From Ornithinimicrobium sediminis (GTDB lineage: Bacteria; Actinomycetota; Actinomycetes; Actinomycetales; Dermatophilaceae): a stretch of 64,000 nucleotides of DNA. Under the pieces are notes generated by a model that saw only the letters and a list, made by a program, of their open reading frames with translations, made no database searches and was not told the origin of the DNA. Made by a program: the position numbers and the translations under genes. The stretch spans positions 62,001-126,000 of the forward strand of contig NZ_JAJSDQ010000001.1 of the NCBI RefSeq assembly GCF_021272345.1, in the 5' to 3' direction. The stretch's first letter is position 1; each line of letters starts with the position of its first letter. This document shows positions 15,317 through 26,479 of the stretch, one piece after another.

Positions 15317-17692
15317 TCATCCACCCCGTGCGGCGACAGCCCACCCGTCGCCCGTCTCGACGACGGCGATGTCGCCGTCCAGGTCGGTGCGCAGGACCAC
15401 CGCACCGGACCTGCGCAGCAGCGACAGCGCACTCGGCGCCGGATGGCCGAACGTGTTGTCGGCTCCGACGCCGATCATCGCGACCCGGGCGGCCAACCCC
15501 TGCACCAGAGCGGCGTCCTGGTCTGCGGAGCCGTGGTGGGCCACCTTGAGGACGTCCACCCGCTGGCCGGCCAGGAGCCGCCGTAGCCGGCCGGCGGCGA
15601 GCTCTTCGATGTCACCGGTGAAGAGCACCCGCGTGCGGCCGACGTCGACGTCGAGCACGAGGCTCGCGTCGTTGGCGCCCACGGTGGCGCCGAGCCCGCC
15701 GTCCGGCCAGAGCACCCGCGCCCGGACACCACCCCACTGCAGGAGGTCTCCTGCCACGACCTCGTGCACCGGCACACCCGCAGCGGCCAGCAGCTCCCGC
15801 GTGCGGTCGGCCTGCACCGGTGGGTCCCGGACCGACGTGACGTAGGCCGCGCCCACCGGCACGGCCTGGACCACTCCGGACACCCCGCCGACGTGGTCGG
15901 CGTGGAAGTGGCTGAGGACCAGGCCGTCGAGCCGGCGCACCCCCAGTCGACGCAGACAGGCCATGACCAGCTCCGGGTCGGCCCCTGCGTCGACGAGCAC
16001 GGCGGACGAGGGCCCTGTCGGGACCACGAACGCGTCGCCCTGGCCGACGTCGCAGCCGGCCACCACCCATCCGCGCGGCGGCCATCCCGACGGGCCCGGC
16101 ACCGGCAGCAGCACGGCCGCGAACAGCAGCAGGGCCGACCCGGCGGCATACGGGTGGCGGGCGCACTCCCACCGCAGCCGCGGACCGGCGAGGAGCAGCA
16201 GCACCGTCAGGCCGGTCAGCAGCCAGGCACCGGCCGGACCGTCGACCCAGTCGACCTGTCCCATCGGCACGGTCGCGCAGACCCGGGCGATGCGCCCGAT
16301 CAGCCAGGCGGGCAGTGCACCGAGCCAGGCGACGAGGACGGCGCCGGGCAGCCACACCACCCCGACGACGGCCGCCGCGATGCCGGCGATCGTGGTGGGC
16401 GCCACCAACGGAGCGGCCAACAGGTTGGCGAGCACCGCGACGGTGCTGATGTTGCCCTGGAGCAGGACGATCACCGGCGCACACACGACCTGGGCAGCGA
16501 GGGGGATGGCGATGGCGTCACCCATCAGGGCGGCCCGGCGAGGCAACCGCCGGGCGATCGCATCACCCCAGGGGCGGGCGAAGACCACCAGGCCGAGGGT
16601 CGCCAGGGTCGACAGGGCGAAGCCGTAGGAGCGCGCCAGGGACGGGTCGACGCACAGCAGCACGACCACCGCGACGGCGAGCGCGGGCAGGCTCACCCGC
16701 CGCCGCGCCGCGCTCAGGGCGACGAGGCCCACGACCCCCATCGCCCCTGCTCTCAGGACACTGGGTTCGGGGCGGCACAGCACGACGAAGCCCACGAGCG
16801 CCACCAGGGCCAGCGGCGCGCGCCACCGGCGAGGCACCCCGGTCCAGCCGCAGAGCACGACGACCGCGCCGAGCACGATCGCCACGTTGCTGCCACTGAC
16901 CGCCGACAGGTGGCTCATGCCGGTGTCGAGCATCGCGTCGGTGAGCTCGGGAGGGGTGAGCGAGGTGTCACCGATGACCAGTCCGGGGATGAGACCCCGG
17001 GCGTCGACGGGCAGCGGGTCGACCGCCGCACGCAGCCGTTCCCGCGCCGGCTCGGCCCAGCGCACCGACGGTGAGGGCGGGGACAGGGTCGCCGGCCCGT
17101 CCTGCGGGGAGAACACGGCCACGATGTCCCCGCCGGGCTCCCGCGACGGGGACAGCCGCCCGACGGTGCCGACCTGGGCATGCCAGCGCACGTCCTCCCA
17201 TCCGGTGCCGGCCTCGGCAAGGACCAGGACGGGTGTGCGGGGGGTGCTTGTCCTCCCGCGGGCGGTGACCTGCTCGACGCGCAGCCGCAGCACGACCAGG
17301 TCGGCACGCTCGTCACTGTGCTGCACCACCCGCGGCTCGGTGAGCACCCGGCCGGTCACCTGCACGACGGCTCGCGTCTCCGCGAGCTCGAGGACGGGGC
17401 CGGCGCGGTCGATGCTGCCGTGACCCGCCGCGGCGAGCAGGACCAGCACGACGGTGACCGAGCCGAGCAGCACCTGCCCGCCCACCACGACCGCGGCCGG
17501 TCGCGCCAGCCTTCGCAGCGCCACGGCTGTGGCCGTGCCGACCACGACGGCGCCCCCGGCCCCGGCCAGCTGCCAGCGCGGTGGGTGAGGGAGCATCACG
17601 ACGGCGGCCGCCCACGCGACCAGCGCCGGGATGAGCAGGCGCAGGTCCAGGCGACGGCAGGCCTCCGGCGCACCGTCCGCCGGTGCGCTCAC
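15317..17692 (-). CDS. comEC: ComEC/Rec2 family DNA-uptake channel protein
   Basis: 791 residues from GTG 17692, which overlaps the comEA stop by four bases (GTGA). An N-terminal membrane domain of unknown function carries an extracellular OB-like segment. The Competence domain has multiple transmembrane helices (about 250-540). A C-terminal metallo-beta-lactamase domain has LSHFHADHVGG near 590-600. ComEC forms the inner-membrane channel for single-stranded DNA during transformation, and the beta-lactamase-like domain probably degrades the non-transported strand. comEC and comEA are common in actinobacteria even where transformation has not been shown. Confidence 0.93.
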   Translation of the reverse strand: MSAPADGAPEACRRLDLRLLIPALVAWAAAVVMLPHPPRWQLAGAGGAVVVGTATAVALRRLARPAAVVVGGQVLLGSVTVVLVLLAAAGHGSIDRAGPVLELAETRAVVQVTGRVLTEPRVVQHSDERADLVVLRLRVEQVTARGRTSTPRTPVLVLAEAGTGWEDVRWHAQVGTVGRLSPSREPGGDIVAVFSPQDGPATLSPPSPSVRWAEPARERLRAAVDPLPVDARGLIPGLVIGDTSLTPPELTDAMLDTGMSHLSAVSGSNVAIVLGAVVVLCGWTGVPRRWRAPLALVALVGFVVLCRPEPSVLRAGAMGVVGLVALSAARRRVSLPALAVAVVVLLCVDPSLARSYGFALSTLATLGLVVFARPWGDAIARRLPRRAALMGDAIAIPLAAQVVCAPVIVLLQGNISTVAVLANLLAAPLVAPTTIAGIAAAVVGVVWLPGAVLVAWLGALPAWLIGRIARVCATVPMGQVDWVDGPAGAWLLTGLTVLLLLAGPRLRWECARHPYAAGSALLLFAAVLLPVPGPSGWPPRGWVVAGCDVGQGDAFVVPTGPSSAVLVDAGADPELVMACLRRLGVRRLDGLVLSHFHADHVGGVSGVVQAVPVGAAYVTSVRDPPVQADRTRELLAAAGVPVHEVVAGDLLQWGGVRARVLWPDGGLGATVGANDASLVLDVDVGRTRVLFTGDIEELAAGRLRRLLAGQRVDVLKVAHHGSADQDAALVQGLAARVAMIGVGADNTFGHPAPSALSLLRRSGAVVLRTDLDGDIAVVETGDGWAVAARGG

Positions 17693-18579
17693 GGGCCTGC
17701 CGTGACGTGCGGTCGCAAGGTCTCCAGCGTCTTCGGACCGATCCCGCTGACCTCCACCAGCTCGTCCACCGAGGAGAACCGTCCGTGGTCGGCGCGCCAC
17801 TGCAGGATCGCCGCCGCCGTGACGGGGCCCACCCCCGGCAGCGACTCCAGCAGCCCCTGGTCTGCGCTGTTGAGGTCGACGACGGCGCTGACAGCCGCAC
17901 CGTCGGCACCGGCGGTGGACGGTGCACCCGGTGCCTGCAGCGCGGACGGCCCGGTCACCTCGTCCGGCGCCTCCTCCCCGTGCACGGGCACCCAGACCCG
18001 CTCCCCGTCGGCGACCACGCGAGCCAGGTTGAGGCGGCCGAGGTCGGCGTCCTCGCGCGGACCGCCGGCCCGGTCGACGACGTCCTGGACCCGCGCGCCG
18101 GGCCGCACCTCGACGACTCCCGGCTCGGTGACGGCACCGATGACGTGCACCACCAGGTCGGCCACCGCAGGTGTGGTTGCGGTGGGTGAGGTGTCCGTCG
18201 GGACGGCGGTGGCCCCGGTCCCTCCGGGGAGTGCGGGGTCCGTGGAGCCGCCCTCGGGTCGCGTGGGCGCCTCCTGCCCCCCAGCACCTCCGGTGGGCGC
18301 CGTCGTCGCGACCGGCACGGGGGTGGGAGCCGCGGTCCGCTCGGCCCAGGCGACCCGGACCCCGAGCACGACAGCCACGGCGACCAGCACCGCCACCAGG
18401 CCTCCCACCGCCGCCGACGGCACCCGGACCTGAGCCGAGCGCAGCGCGGCCGGTAGGCGCAGGAGGGGCACCCCCTCACGGCGTCGGTGCCGGCCCTCGG
18501 GCACCTCACCGTCGACCTCGCCCGGGCCGACCCCGAGAGCCCCCAGCAGGCGCTCCATCCGGTCCTCGCCGTGTGCCAT
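17689..18579 (-). CDS. comEA: ComEA-like helix-hairpin-helix DNA-binding protein
   Basis: 296 residues. A cytoplasmic N-terminus with Arg-rich patch (30-55), one membrane segment (about 57-78) and a Pro/Thr/Ala-rich external linker (80-140) come first. An SLBB domain (141-200: LVVHVIGAVTEPGVVEVRPGARV) and a double helix-hairpin-helix (234-293: VDLNSADQGLLESLPGVGPVTAAAI, then VSGIGPKTLETLRP) follow. ComEA binds incoming double-stranded DNA outside the membrane and hands it to ComEC. Its stop codon overlaps the comEC start, so the two proteins are translated together. Confidence 0.92.
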   Translation of the reverse strand: MAHGEDRMERLLGALGVGPGEVDGEVPEGRHRRREGVPLLRLPAALRSAQVRVPSAAVGGLVAVLVAVAVVLGVRVAWAERTAAPTPVPVATTAPTGGAGGQEAPTRPEGGSTDPALPGGTGATAVPTDTSPTATTPAVADLVVHVIGAVTEPGVVEVRPGARVQDVVDRAGGPREDADLGRLNLARVVADGERVWVPVHGEEAPDEVTGPSALQAPGAPSTAGADGAAVSAVVDLNSADQGLLESLPGVGPVTAAAILQWRADHGRFSSVDELVEVSGIGPKTLETLRPHVTAGP

Positions 18580-18684
18580 GACCGCACGCTAGGAACCCTC
18601 AGGACCCGGCAGCCTCGAGCGGGTCGAGCCTGTGGACGTGACGGCTCAGGCGCCGCGGTTGTGGAGGATCGAACGGGTGACCGG

Positions 18685-19548
18685 CTACGCGGGCGACACG
18701 ACGACCGCCACGGTGCCTGGTCCGGTGTGCACCGAGAGCACCGCGTCGAGCTCGACCAGCTGGACCTCGCAGTCCGCTAGGGCCGCCGCCAGCCGGTCGG
18801 TGACCTCTGCGGCACGCTCGGCGAAGCCGAGGTGGTGCACCGCCACGGACACGTCGCGGCCCTGCTCCCGCAGCTCGCGTGCAGTCTGCACAGCCTGGGC
18901 CTCCAGCCTGGCCAGGGCCTTCCCGCGGGTGCGCACCTTCTCCCAGGGCTGCACCTGGCCGTCGCTGACCTGCAGCAGCGGCTTGATGGACAGGGCGCCA
19001 CCGACCAGTGCCTGGGCGGCGCCGACCCGCCCGCCACGCCGGAGGTACTCCAAGGTGTCGACGTAGAACCAGGCGCAGGCCTGCGCGGCCCGGCGACGCA
19101 CCACGTCGACCACCTCCTGGACCGTGCTCCCGGCGGCTGCGGCGTCGGCCCCCGAGCGCACGGCATACCCCATGGCCATCCCCAGGGTCCGGCTGTCCAC
19201 CACCGTGACCCGCAACTCACCGGCCATCGTGGCCGCAGCGAGCTCTGCCGCCTCCAGGGTGCCGCTGATCCGGGAGGACAGGTGCACCGAGACGAGGTGG
19301 TCGGCCCCACGCCGGGCGGCGATCTCTCGGTAGTGCTGCACGAGCTCTCCGGGCGAGGGCCTGGACGTGCTCACCGTCTCCTTGCCCCGTCGCAGGAGCT
19401 CGGCGACCTCGCCGGGGGTGATGTCGACGCCCTCGGCGAAGGTGCGGCCACCGACGACCACGTGCAGCGGCACCACCTCGACCCCGTGCTCCTGCGCCAT
19501 CGAGGCAGGCAGGCACGCGGTCGAGTCGGTGACGACGACAGTGCTCAC
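18685..19548 (-). CDS. DegV family fatty-acid-binding protein
   Basis: 287 residues from GTG 19548, 16 bases after the leuS stop on the same strand, so probably co-transcribed with leuS. The DegV fold shows VVTDSTACLP (3-14), SRPSPGELVQHYREI, VSVHLSSRISGTLEAAELAA and the LGMAMGYAVRSGADAAAAG segment. The C-terminal half has the LRRGGRVGAAQALVGGALSIKPLLQVSDGQV signature. DegV/FakB proteins bind a fatty acid for phosphorylation by FakA in Firmicutes. No FakA-like kinase is visible here, so the partner is unknown. Confidence 0.9.
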   Translation of the reverse strand: MSTVVVTDSTACLPASMAQEHGVEVVPLHVVVGGRTFAEGVDITPGEVAELLRRGKETVSTSRPSPGELVQHYREIAARRGADHLVSVHLSSRISGTLEAAELAAATMAGELRVTVVDSRTLGMAMGYAVRSGADAAAAGSTVQEVVDVVRRRAAQACAWFYVDTLEYLRRGGRVGAAQALVGGALSIKPLLQVSDGQVQPWEKVRTRGKALARLEAQAVQTARELREQGRDVSVAVHHLGFAERAAEVTDRLAAALADCEVQLVELDAVLSVHTGPGTVAVVVSPA

Positions 19549-19564
19549 GGCAGGGTCCCCTCCC

Positions 19565-22495
<2,931 letters not shown>

Positions 22496-22534
22496 CAGCT
22501 CGTCCTTGCTCGTCTGGCGGGCGGGTGCGTGCAC

Positions 22535-22560
22535 AAAAAAGCCCCTCGGTGCCCGAGGGG
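22535..22560 (-). terminator. Rho-independent terminator in the leuS leader
   Basis: On the minus strand CCCCTCGG-GCA-CCGAGGGG, an 8-bp GC-rich stem with a three-base loop, is followed by C and six T residues. It sits only 40 bases before the leuS ATG and about 160 bases after the rpsT stop. That position favours conditional attenuation of leuS over simple termination of rpsT. Confidence 0.85.
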
Positions 22561-22561
22561 T

Positions 22562-22596
22562 CAGCCGCGCTGGGTGGTGCGTCGTCAGCGCGGCTG
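22562..22596 (-). promoter_or_regulatory. Upstream hairpin of the leuS attenuator
   Basis: On the minus strand CAGCCGCGCTG (22586-22596) pairs perfectly with CAGCGCGGCTG (22562-22572), giving an 11-bp stem with a 13-base loop. Its 5' arm contains the last codons and most of the stop codon of the leader ORF. Its 3' arm abuts the terminator. Ribosome position on the leader ORF would therefore control whether this hairpin forms. Confidence 0.7.
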
Positions 22597-22629
22597 CGTA
22601 AGAAGGAGCTGCACGCAGGCCGGAGTCAT
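22585..22629 (-). CDS. Leucine-rich leader peptide for leuS attenuation
   Basis: A 14-codon [17 protein letters not shown] then TGA. Codons 8-10 are CTC CTT CTT; CTT is a rare leucine codon in a genome this GC-rich. An in-frame ATG three codons earlier (22638) overlaps the -10, so 22629 is preferred. No ribosome site is needed if the transcript starts at this ATG. Slow decoding at the Leu codons would report charged tRNA-Leu levels. Classic leader peptides of leu and ilv operons have the same design. This is inference from sequence; no homologue was searched. Confidence 0.7.
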   Translation of the reverse strand: MTPACVQLLLTQPR

Positions 22630-22636
22630 GTGCGTC

Positions 22637-22642
22637 ATCGTA
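22637..22642 (-). promoter_or_regulatory. -10 element of the leuS leader transcript
   Basis: TACGAT on the minus strand, seven bases before the leader ATG at 22629. This is the spacing expected for a leaderless start in actinobacteria. No clear -35 is present. It implies leuS has a promoter of its own downstream of rpsT. Confidence 0.55.
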
Positions 22643-22719
22643 GCGCAGAGGGCGCCCTCCCCCGGTGGGGTGGACGCCCTCGCAGCGTGGCCGGCCCGAG
22701 CCGGCGAGCCCGGCTGCGC

Positions 22720-22983
22720 TCAGCCGAGCTCGGCGGCCTGCTTGGCCATCGCGGACTTCTTGTTGGCCGCCTGGTTCTTGTGCAGGACACCCTTGGTCAC
22801 GGCCTTGTCCAGCTTGCGGGAGGCGTCGCGCAGCGCCTGCTGCGTGGCCTCGGCGTCTCCGCTGGAGTGGGCGGTCTTGAACTTGCGGATCCAGGTGCGC
22901 AGCTCCGACTTGTGCGCACGGTTGCGCTCGGTGCGCTTGGCGTTGGTCTTGACGCGCTTGATCTGGGACTTGATGTTTGCCAC
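22720..22983 (-). CDS. rpsT: 30S ribosomal protein S20
   Basis: 87 residues from GTG 22983, with AGGAAG eight bases upstream. Typical S20 sequence: [20 protein letters not shown] at the start, then [16 protein letters not shown] and a C-terminal [19 protein letters not shown]. This basic three-helix protein binds 16S rRNA in the 30S body. Length and composition are normal. It is transcribed alone, between holA and leuS. Confidence 0.98.
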   Translation of the reverse strand: MANIKSQIKRVKTNAKRTERNRAHKSELRTWIRKFKTAHSSGDAEATQQALRDASRKLDKAVTKGVLHKNQAANKKSAMAKQAAELG

Positions 22984-23128
22984 GAAGTGTCTTCCTGCTC
23001 GGTCGGTAGGTGTGTGTCGTTGAGGGCGACAGTCGCGGGACTCGGGACCGGGCGTGGGGCACCCTGCAAAGAGTCTCGCGGTGGTGATGCTGCATGCGCG
23101 CACGACCTGAGCGCGCACGCAAGGAGCA

Positions 23129-23158
23129 ACGTTACCGCCCCGCAGGCACCGGACCCAA
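23129..23158 (-). promoter_or_regulatory. Possible rpsT promoter
   Basis: Minus strand TTGGGT (23153-23158), an 18-base spacer and TAACGT (23129-23134). It would give an untranslated leader of about 140 bases before rpsT, which is long enough for the translational feedback known for S20 in other bacteria. The rest of the 177-base gap shows nothing I recognise. Confidence 0.35.
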
Positions 23159-23160
23159 AC

Positions 23161-24147
23161 TCAGCGGCTGCGCCGCTCCCGGCAGATGACCGTGACCGCG
23201 CGCTCCACGGCGTACTCCGGGGACCTGGGGACGGTCAGGGCGTTGCGCAGGCCACCCTTGACGTCGACGTCCGCCGCCGCCACGGCCTCGATGGCACGGC
23301 CGAGGCGGTCACCGTCCCAGCCCTGCGCCACCCGGCGCGCCTGGTCCACCTGCCAGGGCGCGATGCCGAGGTCCTTGGCCACGCTGCTCGCACTGGCCCG
23401 CCCGGCCGCGCCGACCCGGCCCACCTGGCGCAGCTGCATGGCCAGGACCGCGATGATCGGCACCGGGTCGAGGCCGCCGGTCATCGCGTGCCGCAGCAGC
23501 CGCAGCGCCTCGGCCTCGTCGCCGGAGAGGGCCGCCTCGGCCACCTTGAACCCCGTCGTCTCGACCTTCTCGCCGTAGTAGGTCTCCACCTGGGTCACCG
23601 TCACGACGCCGGTGGTGTCGCGCACCAGCTGGGCGCACGCGGTCGCGAGCTCGCGCACGTCCTTGCCGACCGCCTGGACCAGGGCCAGCGCCGCCTCCTT
23701 CTCGACCCGCCGCCGGGCCGTGCGGAACTCCTCGACCACGAAGGCCGTCTTGTCGGCCTCGGACCTGATGGCCTTGGCCTCGATGACCCGGGCGCCGCCC
23801 TTGCGCAAGGCGTCGAGGACACGCTTGCCGCGGTTGCCGCTCTTGTGACGCACGACGAGGTGGATGCCCTCCGCGGGCCGGTCGAGGAGCTGCAGCACGT
23901 CCTCCAGCAGGGGGTCGTCGGCCTCGTCGAGGTCGTGGACGACGATGACCGAGCCGCCGCCGAAGAGCGAGGGGCTCGCGTGCACACCCAGGTCCCCCGG
24001 GGCGTAGGTCGCGGCGTAGAGACGCACGACCTCGGTGTCCGGCTCGTGCTCGCGCACCAGGCTCACGATGCTGTCGACGGCACGGTCGGCCAGCACCTCC
24101 TCCGGTCCGGTGACCAGGGTGTATGCCGGGGGTACGGGGGTGCTCAC
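23161..24147 (-). CDS. holA: DNA polymerase III subunit delta
   Basis: 328 residues from GTG 24147, overlapping the dinG stop by four bases. The AAA+-like clamp-loader delta fold is seen in PPAYTLVTGPEEVLADRAVDSI (start), the SLFGGGSVIVVHDLDEAD segment near 60, and VVRHKSGNRGKRVLDAL. The collar-domain helices include PVPIIAVLAMQLRQVGR. Delta opens the sliding clamp in the replisome; as expected it lacks a functional Walker A. It is translationally coupled to dinG. Confidence 0.93.
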   Translation of the reverse strand: MSTPVPPAYTLVTGPEEVLADRAVDSIVSLVREHEPDTEVVRLYAATYAPGDLGVHASPSLFGGGSVIVVHDLDEADDPLLEDVLQLLDRPAEGIHLVVRHKSGNRGKRVLDALRKGGARVIEAKAIRSEADKTAFVVEEFRTARRRVEKEAALALVQAVGKDVRELATACAQLVRDTTGVVTVTQVETYYGEKVETTGFKVAEAALSGDEAEALRLLRHAMTGGLDPVPIIAVLAMQLRQVGRVGAAGRASASSVAKDLGIAPWQVDQARRVAQGWDGDRLGRAIEAVAAADVDVKGGLRNALTVPRSPEYAVERAVTVICRERRSR

Positions 24148-26336
24148 GACGCACCCGCCACGAGCCCGAGCTGGTTGATGCGGGTGGTCACCAGGTCGGG
24201 GGCCAGCTCGAGGTGGTCCGCGAGCTCCTCGACGCTCACCCCGGACTCCAGCCCGTCACGCAGCTCGGCATCCTGCTCGTCGGTCCAGGCGTGCCCGCCG
24301 GTCACCGCGGTGCGGGGCGAGCGGGCGACCGGCGGCGGCCCGGCCGCGGGGCGGCTCGTGGGGTGCTGCACCGGGACCGGTGGCGGAGCCGTCTGGTCCA
24401 GACGGCGCAGTGCGCCCAGCACGAGCTCGCGGTCCGTCGTGGGCCAGAAGGGCGGGAGCGAGCGCTGCAGGAAGCCTGCGTAGCGAGCGGTCATCATGCG
24501 CGAGTCGAGGAACGCCACGACCCCCCGGTCGTCACTGCGTCGCACGAGACGACCGGCCCCCTGGGCCAGGCGCAGCGCGGCGTGGGTGGCCGAGACGGCC
24601 ATGAAGCCGTTGCCGCCGCGGCGGCCGACGGCCTCCGTGCGCGCCGACGACAGCGGGTCGTCGGGTCGGGGGAAGGGGATGCGGTCGATGAGCACCAGCT
24701 GACAGGCCGAGCCCGGCACGTCGACGCCCTGCCACAGCGACAGGGTGCCGAAGAGGCAGGTGCCGGCGTCCTCCGCGAACTGGCGGACCAGGGTGGGGGT
24801 CTGGTCGTCGCCCTGGCACAGCACGGTGATGCCGGTGTCCTGCAGCCGTGTGCGCAGCTGCTCCGCGGCAGCCTCGGCCGCGCGTCGCGAGCTGAACAGC
24901 CCGAGGGTGCGGCCGCCGGCTGCACGCACCAGCGCCTCGATCTCGTCGAAGACCTGGGGTGCGGCCCCGTCACGCCCCGGCGCAGGCAGGTGCGCTGCGA
25001 CATACGCGATGGCCTGCCGGGGGTAGTCGAAGGGGCTGCCGACGTCGAGCCCCTGCCACCGTGGGGCGTCCTCGCCCAGCAGACCCAGGGTGGCGGCGAC
25101 GGCGTCGAACGAGCCGCCGAGCTCCAGGGTCGCCGAGGTGAGCACCACCGTGCGGTCGCCGAAGATCTTCTCGCGCAGCAGCAGCGCGACACTCATCGGT
25201 GCGACGCGCAGCACCGCCCCGCGCCGGGGGTCCTGGGACACCCACGCGACGTCCAGCTCGCGCTCGGCCAGCACGCGCTCGGCGGTCGTGAACAGCTCGT
25301 CGACCGCCGCCCGCGCCACCTGCCGCGCGCCGTCGCCGGCCTCCTTGGCCTCCCCCTTCAGCTCGCTCTGCAGACCGCGGGCGGCGTCACGCACGGCGGC
25401 GAGCACCGTCGCCAGCCGTTCCGGCAGGCCGTTGGCCAACCGGCCCTCGGGCAGCTGGTCGAGCACGTCCTGCAGGTCCTGAGCGGCGTCGGAGAGCTGG
25501 TCGGTGTCGGCGTACCGAGCGGCCCGCTTGCCCGCCGCGGTCACGGTCGTCGCCGTCAGCTCGTCGGTGACCGTGGAGGTCACCCGGTCGGTCAGCTCGT
25601 GCGCCTCGTCGATGACGAGCAGGTCGTGGTCGGGCAGCATCTGCCGGCCCTCGAAGGAGTCGATGGCCATGAACGCGTGGTTGGTCACGATCACGTCGAC
25701 CTCCCGTGCGGCCTCCCTGGTCTGCTCGACGAAGCACTCGCCCGCCAGCGGACAGCGGGAGCCCAGGCACTCCCGTGCGCTCACGGAGACCTGTCGCCAG
25801 GCCCGGTTGCTCACCCCCGGCACGAGCTCGTCACGGTCGCCCGACTCGGTGACCTCCGACCACTCCCGCAGCCGGAGGATCTCCCCCCCGAGCCGGGACC
25901 GGTCGGCGTCGACAGCGCCGACGGACAGCAGGCTGTCCTCGTCCTCGTCCGGGAACCCGCCGACCAGCTTGTGCTTGCACAGGTAGTTGGCTCGACCCTT
26001 GACCAGCGCGAACGTGGGTCGCCGACCCATCGGCCCGCGCAGCGCGTCGGCGATCCGCGGCAGGTCGCGGTCGATGATCTGGGCCTGCAGCGCCAGGGTC
26101 GCGGTGGCCACGACGACCGGCTTCCCGGTGGCCATGGCGTGGGCGACCGCCGGCACCAGGTAGGCCAAGGACTTGCCGGTGCCCGTGCCTGCCTGCACCA
26201 GCAGGTGCTCCTCGTGCTGCACCGCGTCGCGCACGGCCTCGGCCATCTGCACCTGGCCCGGCCGCTGCGTGCCGCCGACGGCCTCGACAGCAGCCTCGAG
26301 CAGGACGTCGAGATCAGGGGCGATGGTGGTGGGCAC
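24144..26336 (-). CDS. dinG: DinG/XPD-like ATP-dependent helicase with C-terminal HTH-like tail
   Basis: 730 residues from GTG 26336. Walker A AGTGTGKS spans 49-56, and the DEAH box 243-246. Four cysteines (120, 190, 195, 201) are spaced like the 4Fe-4S cluster of XPD/DinG helicases. Motifs V-VI (LSLWQGVDVPGSACQLVLIDRIPFP; QGAGRLVRRSDDRG) are intact. These are 5'-3' helicases acting on R-loops, D-loops and G-quadruplexes. The last 50 residues (WTDEQDAELRDGLESG, then VEELADHLEL and RINQLGLV) look like an added helix-turn-helix. No LexA box is evident upstream, so SOS control as in E. coli is not supported. Confidence 0.92.
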   Translation of the reverse strand: MPTTIAPDLDVLLEAAVEAVGGTQRPGQVQMAEAVRDAVQHEEHLLVQAGTGTGKSLAYLVPAVAHAMATGKPVVVATATLALQAQIIDRDLPRIADALRGPMGRRPTFALVKGRANYLCKHKLVGGFPDEDEDSLLSVGAVDADRSRLGGEILRLREWSEVTESGDRDELVPGVSNRAWRQVSVSARECLGSRCPLAGECFVEQTREAAREVDVIVTNHAFMAIDSFEGRQMLPDHDLLVIDEAHELTDRVTSTVTDELTATTVTAAGKRAARYADTDQLSDAAQDLQDVLDQLPEGRLANGLPERLATVLAAVRDAARGLQSELKGEAKEAGDGARQVARAAVDELFTTAERVLAERELDVAWVSQDPRRGAVLRVAPMSVALLLREKIFGDRTVVLTSATLELGGSFDAVAATLGLLGEDAPRWQGLDVGSPFDYPRQAIAYVAAHLPAPGRDGAAPQVFDEIEALVRAAGGRTLGLFSSRRAAEAAAEQLRTRLQDTGITVLCQGDDQTPTLVRQFAEDAGTCLFGTLSLWQGVDVPGSACQLVLIDRIPFPRPDDPLSSARTEAVGRRGGNGFMAVSATHAALRLAQGAGRLVRRSDDRGVVAFLDSRMMTARYAGFLQRSLPPFWPTTDRELVLGALRRLDQTAPPPVPVQHPTSRPAAGPPPVARSPRTAVTGGHAWTDEQDAELRDGLESGVSVEELADHLELAPDLVTTRINQLGLVAGAS

Positions 26337-26342
26337 GTGCCC

Positions 26343-26348
26343 AGGGTA
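26343..26348 (-). promoter_or_regulatory. -10 element of dinG
   Basis: TACCCT on the minus strand, six bases before the GTG at 26336, which has no ribosome site. Predicts a leaderless dinG-holA mRNA. Confidence 0.5.
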
Positions 26349-26479
26349 TGCGCTGGCGCTGCCACACCCTGGTCCCCTGTGGACGTCCACACCAGGCCCG
26401 TAGGGCACGCGGCGGGTGTGCACGGGCGTGCTGTGGACGAGCTCTGCGCCGGTCACCACCCTCCTGTCACCATCCGCCG

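Noticed and set aside
15764-17074. Open frame on the plus strand through comEC
   Set aside because: His/Gln/Arg-rich low-complexity translation, while the minus strand encodes an intact ComEC with recognised motifs.
22535-22560. The hairpin as a plain rpsT terminator
   Set aside because: It is 160 bases beyond the rpsT stop, a -10 lies between, and it sits 40 bases before the leuS ATG. A dual role is not excluded.
22496-22719. A T-box riboswitch upstream of leuS
   Set aside because: No AGGGTGGNACCGCG-like core and no specifier-loop stem are visible. The leader ORF and hairpins explain the region better.
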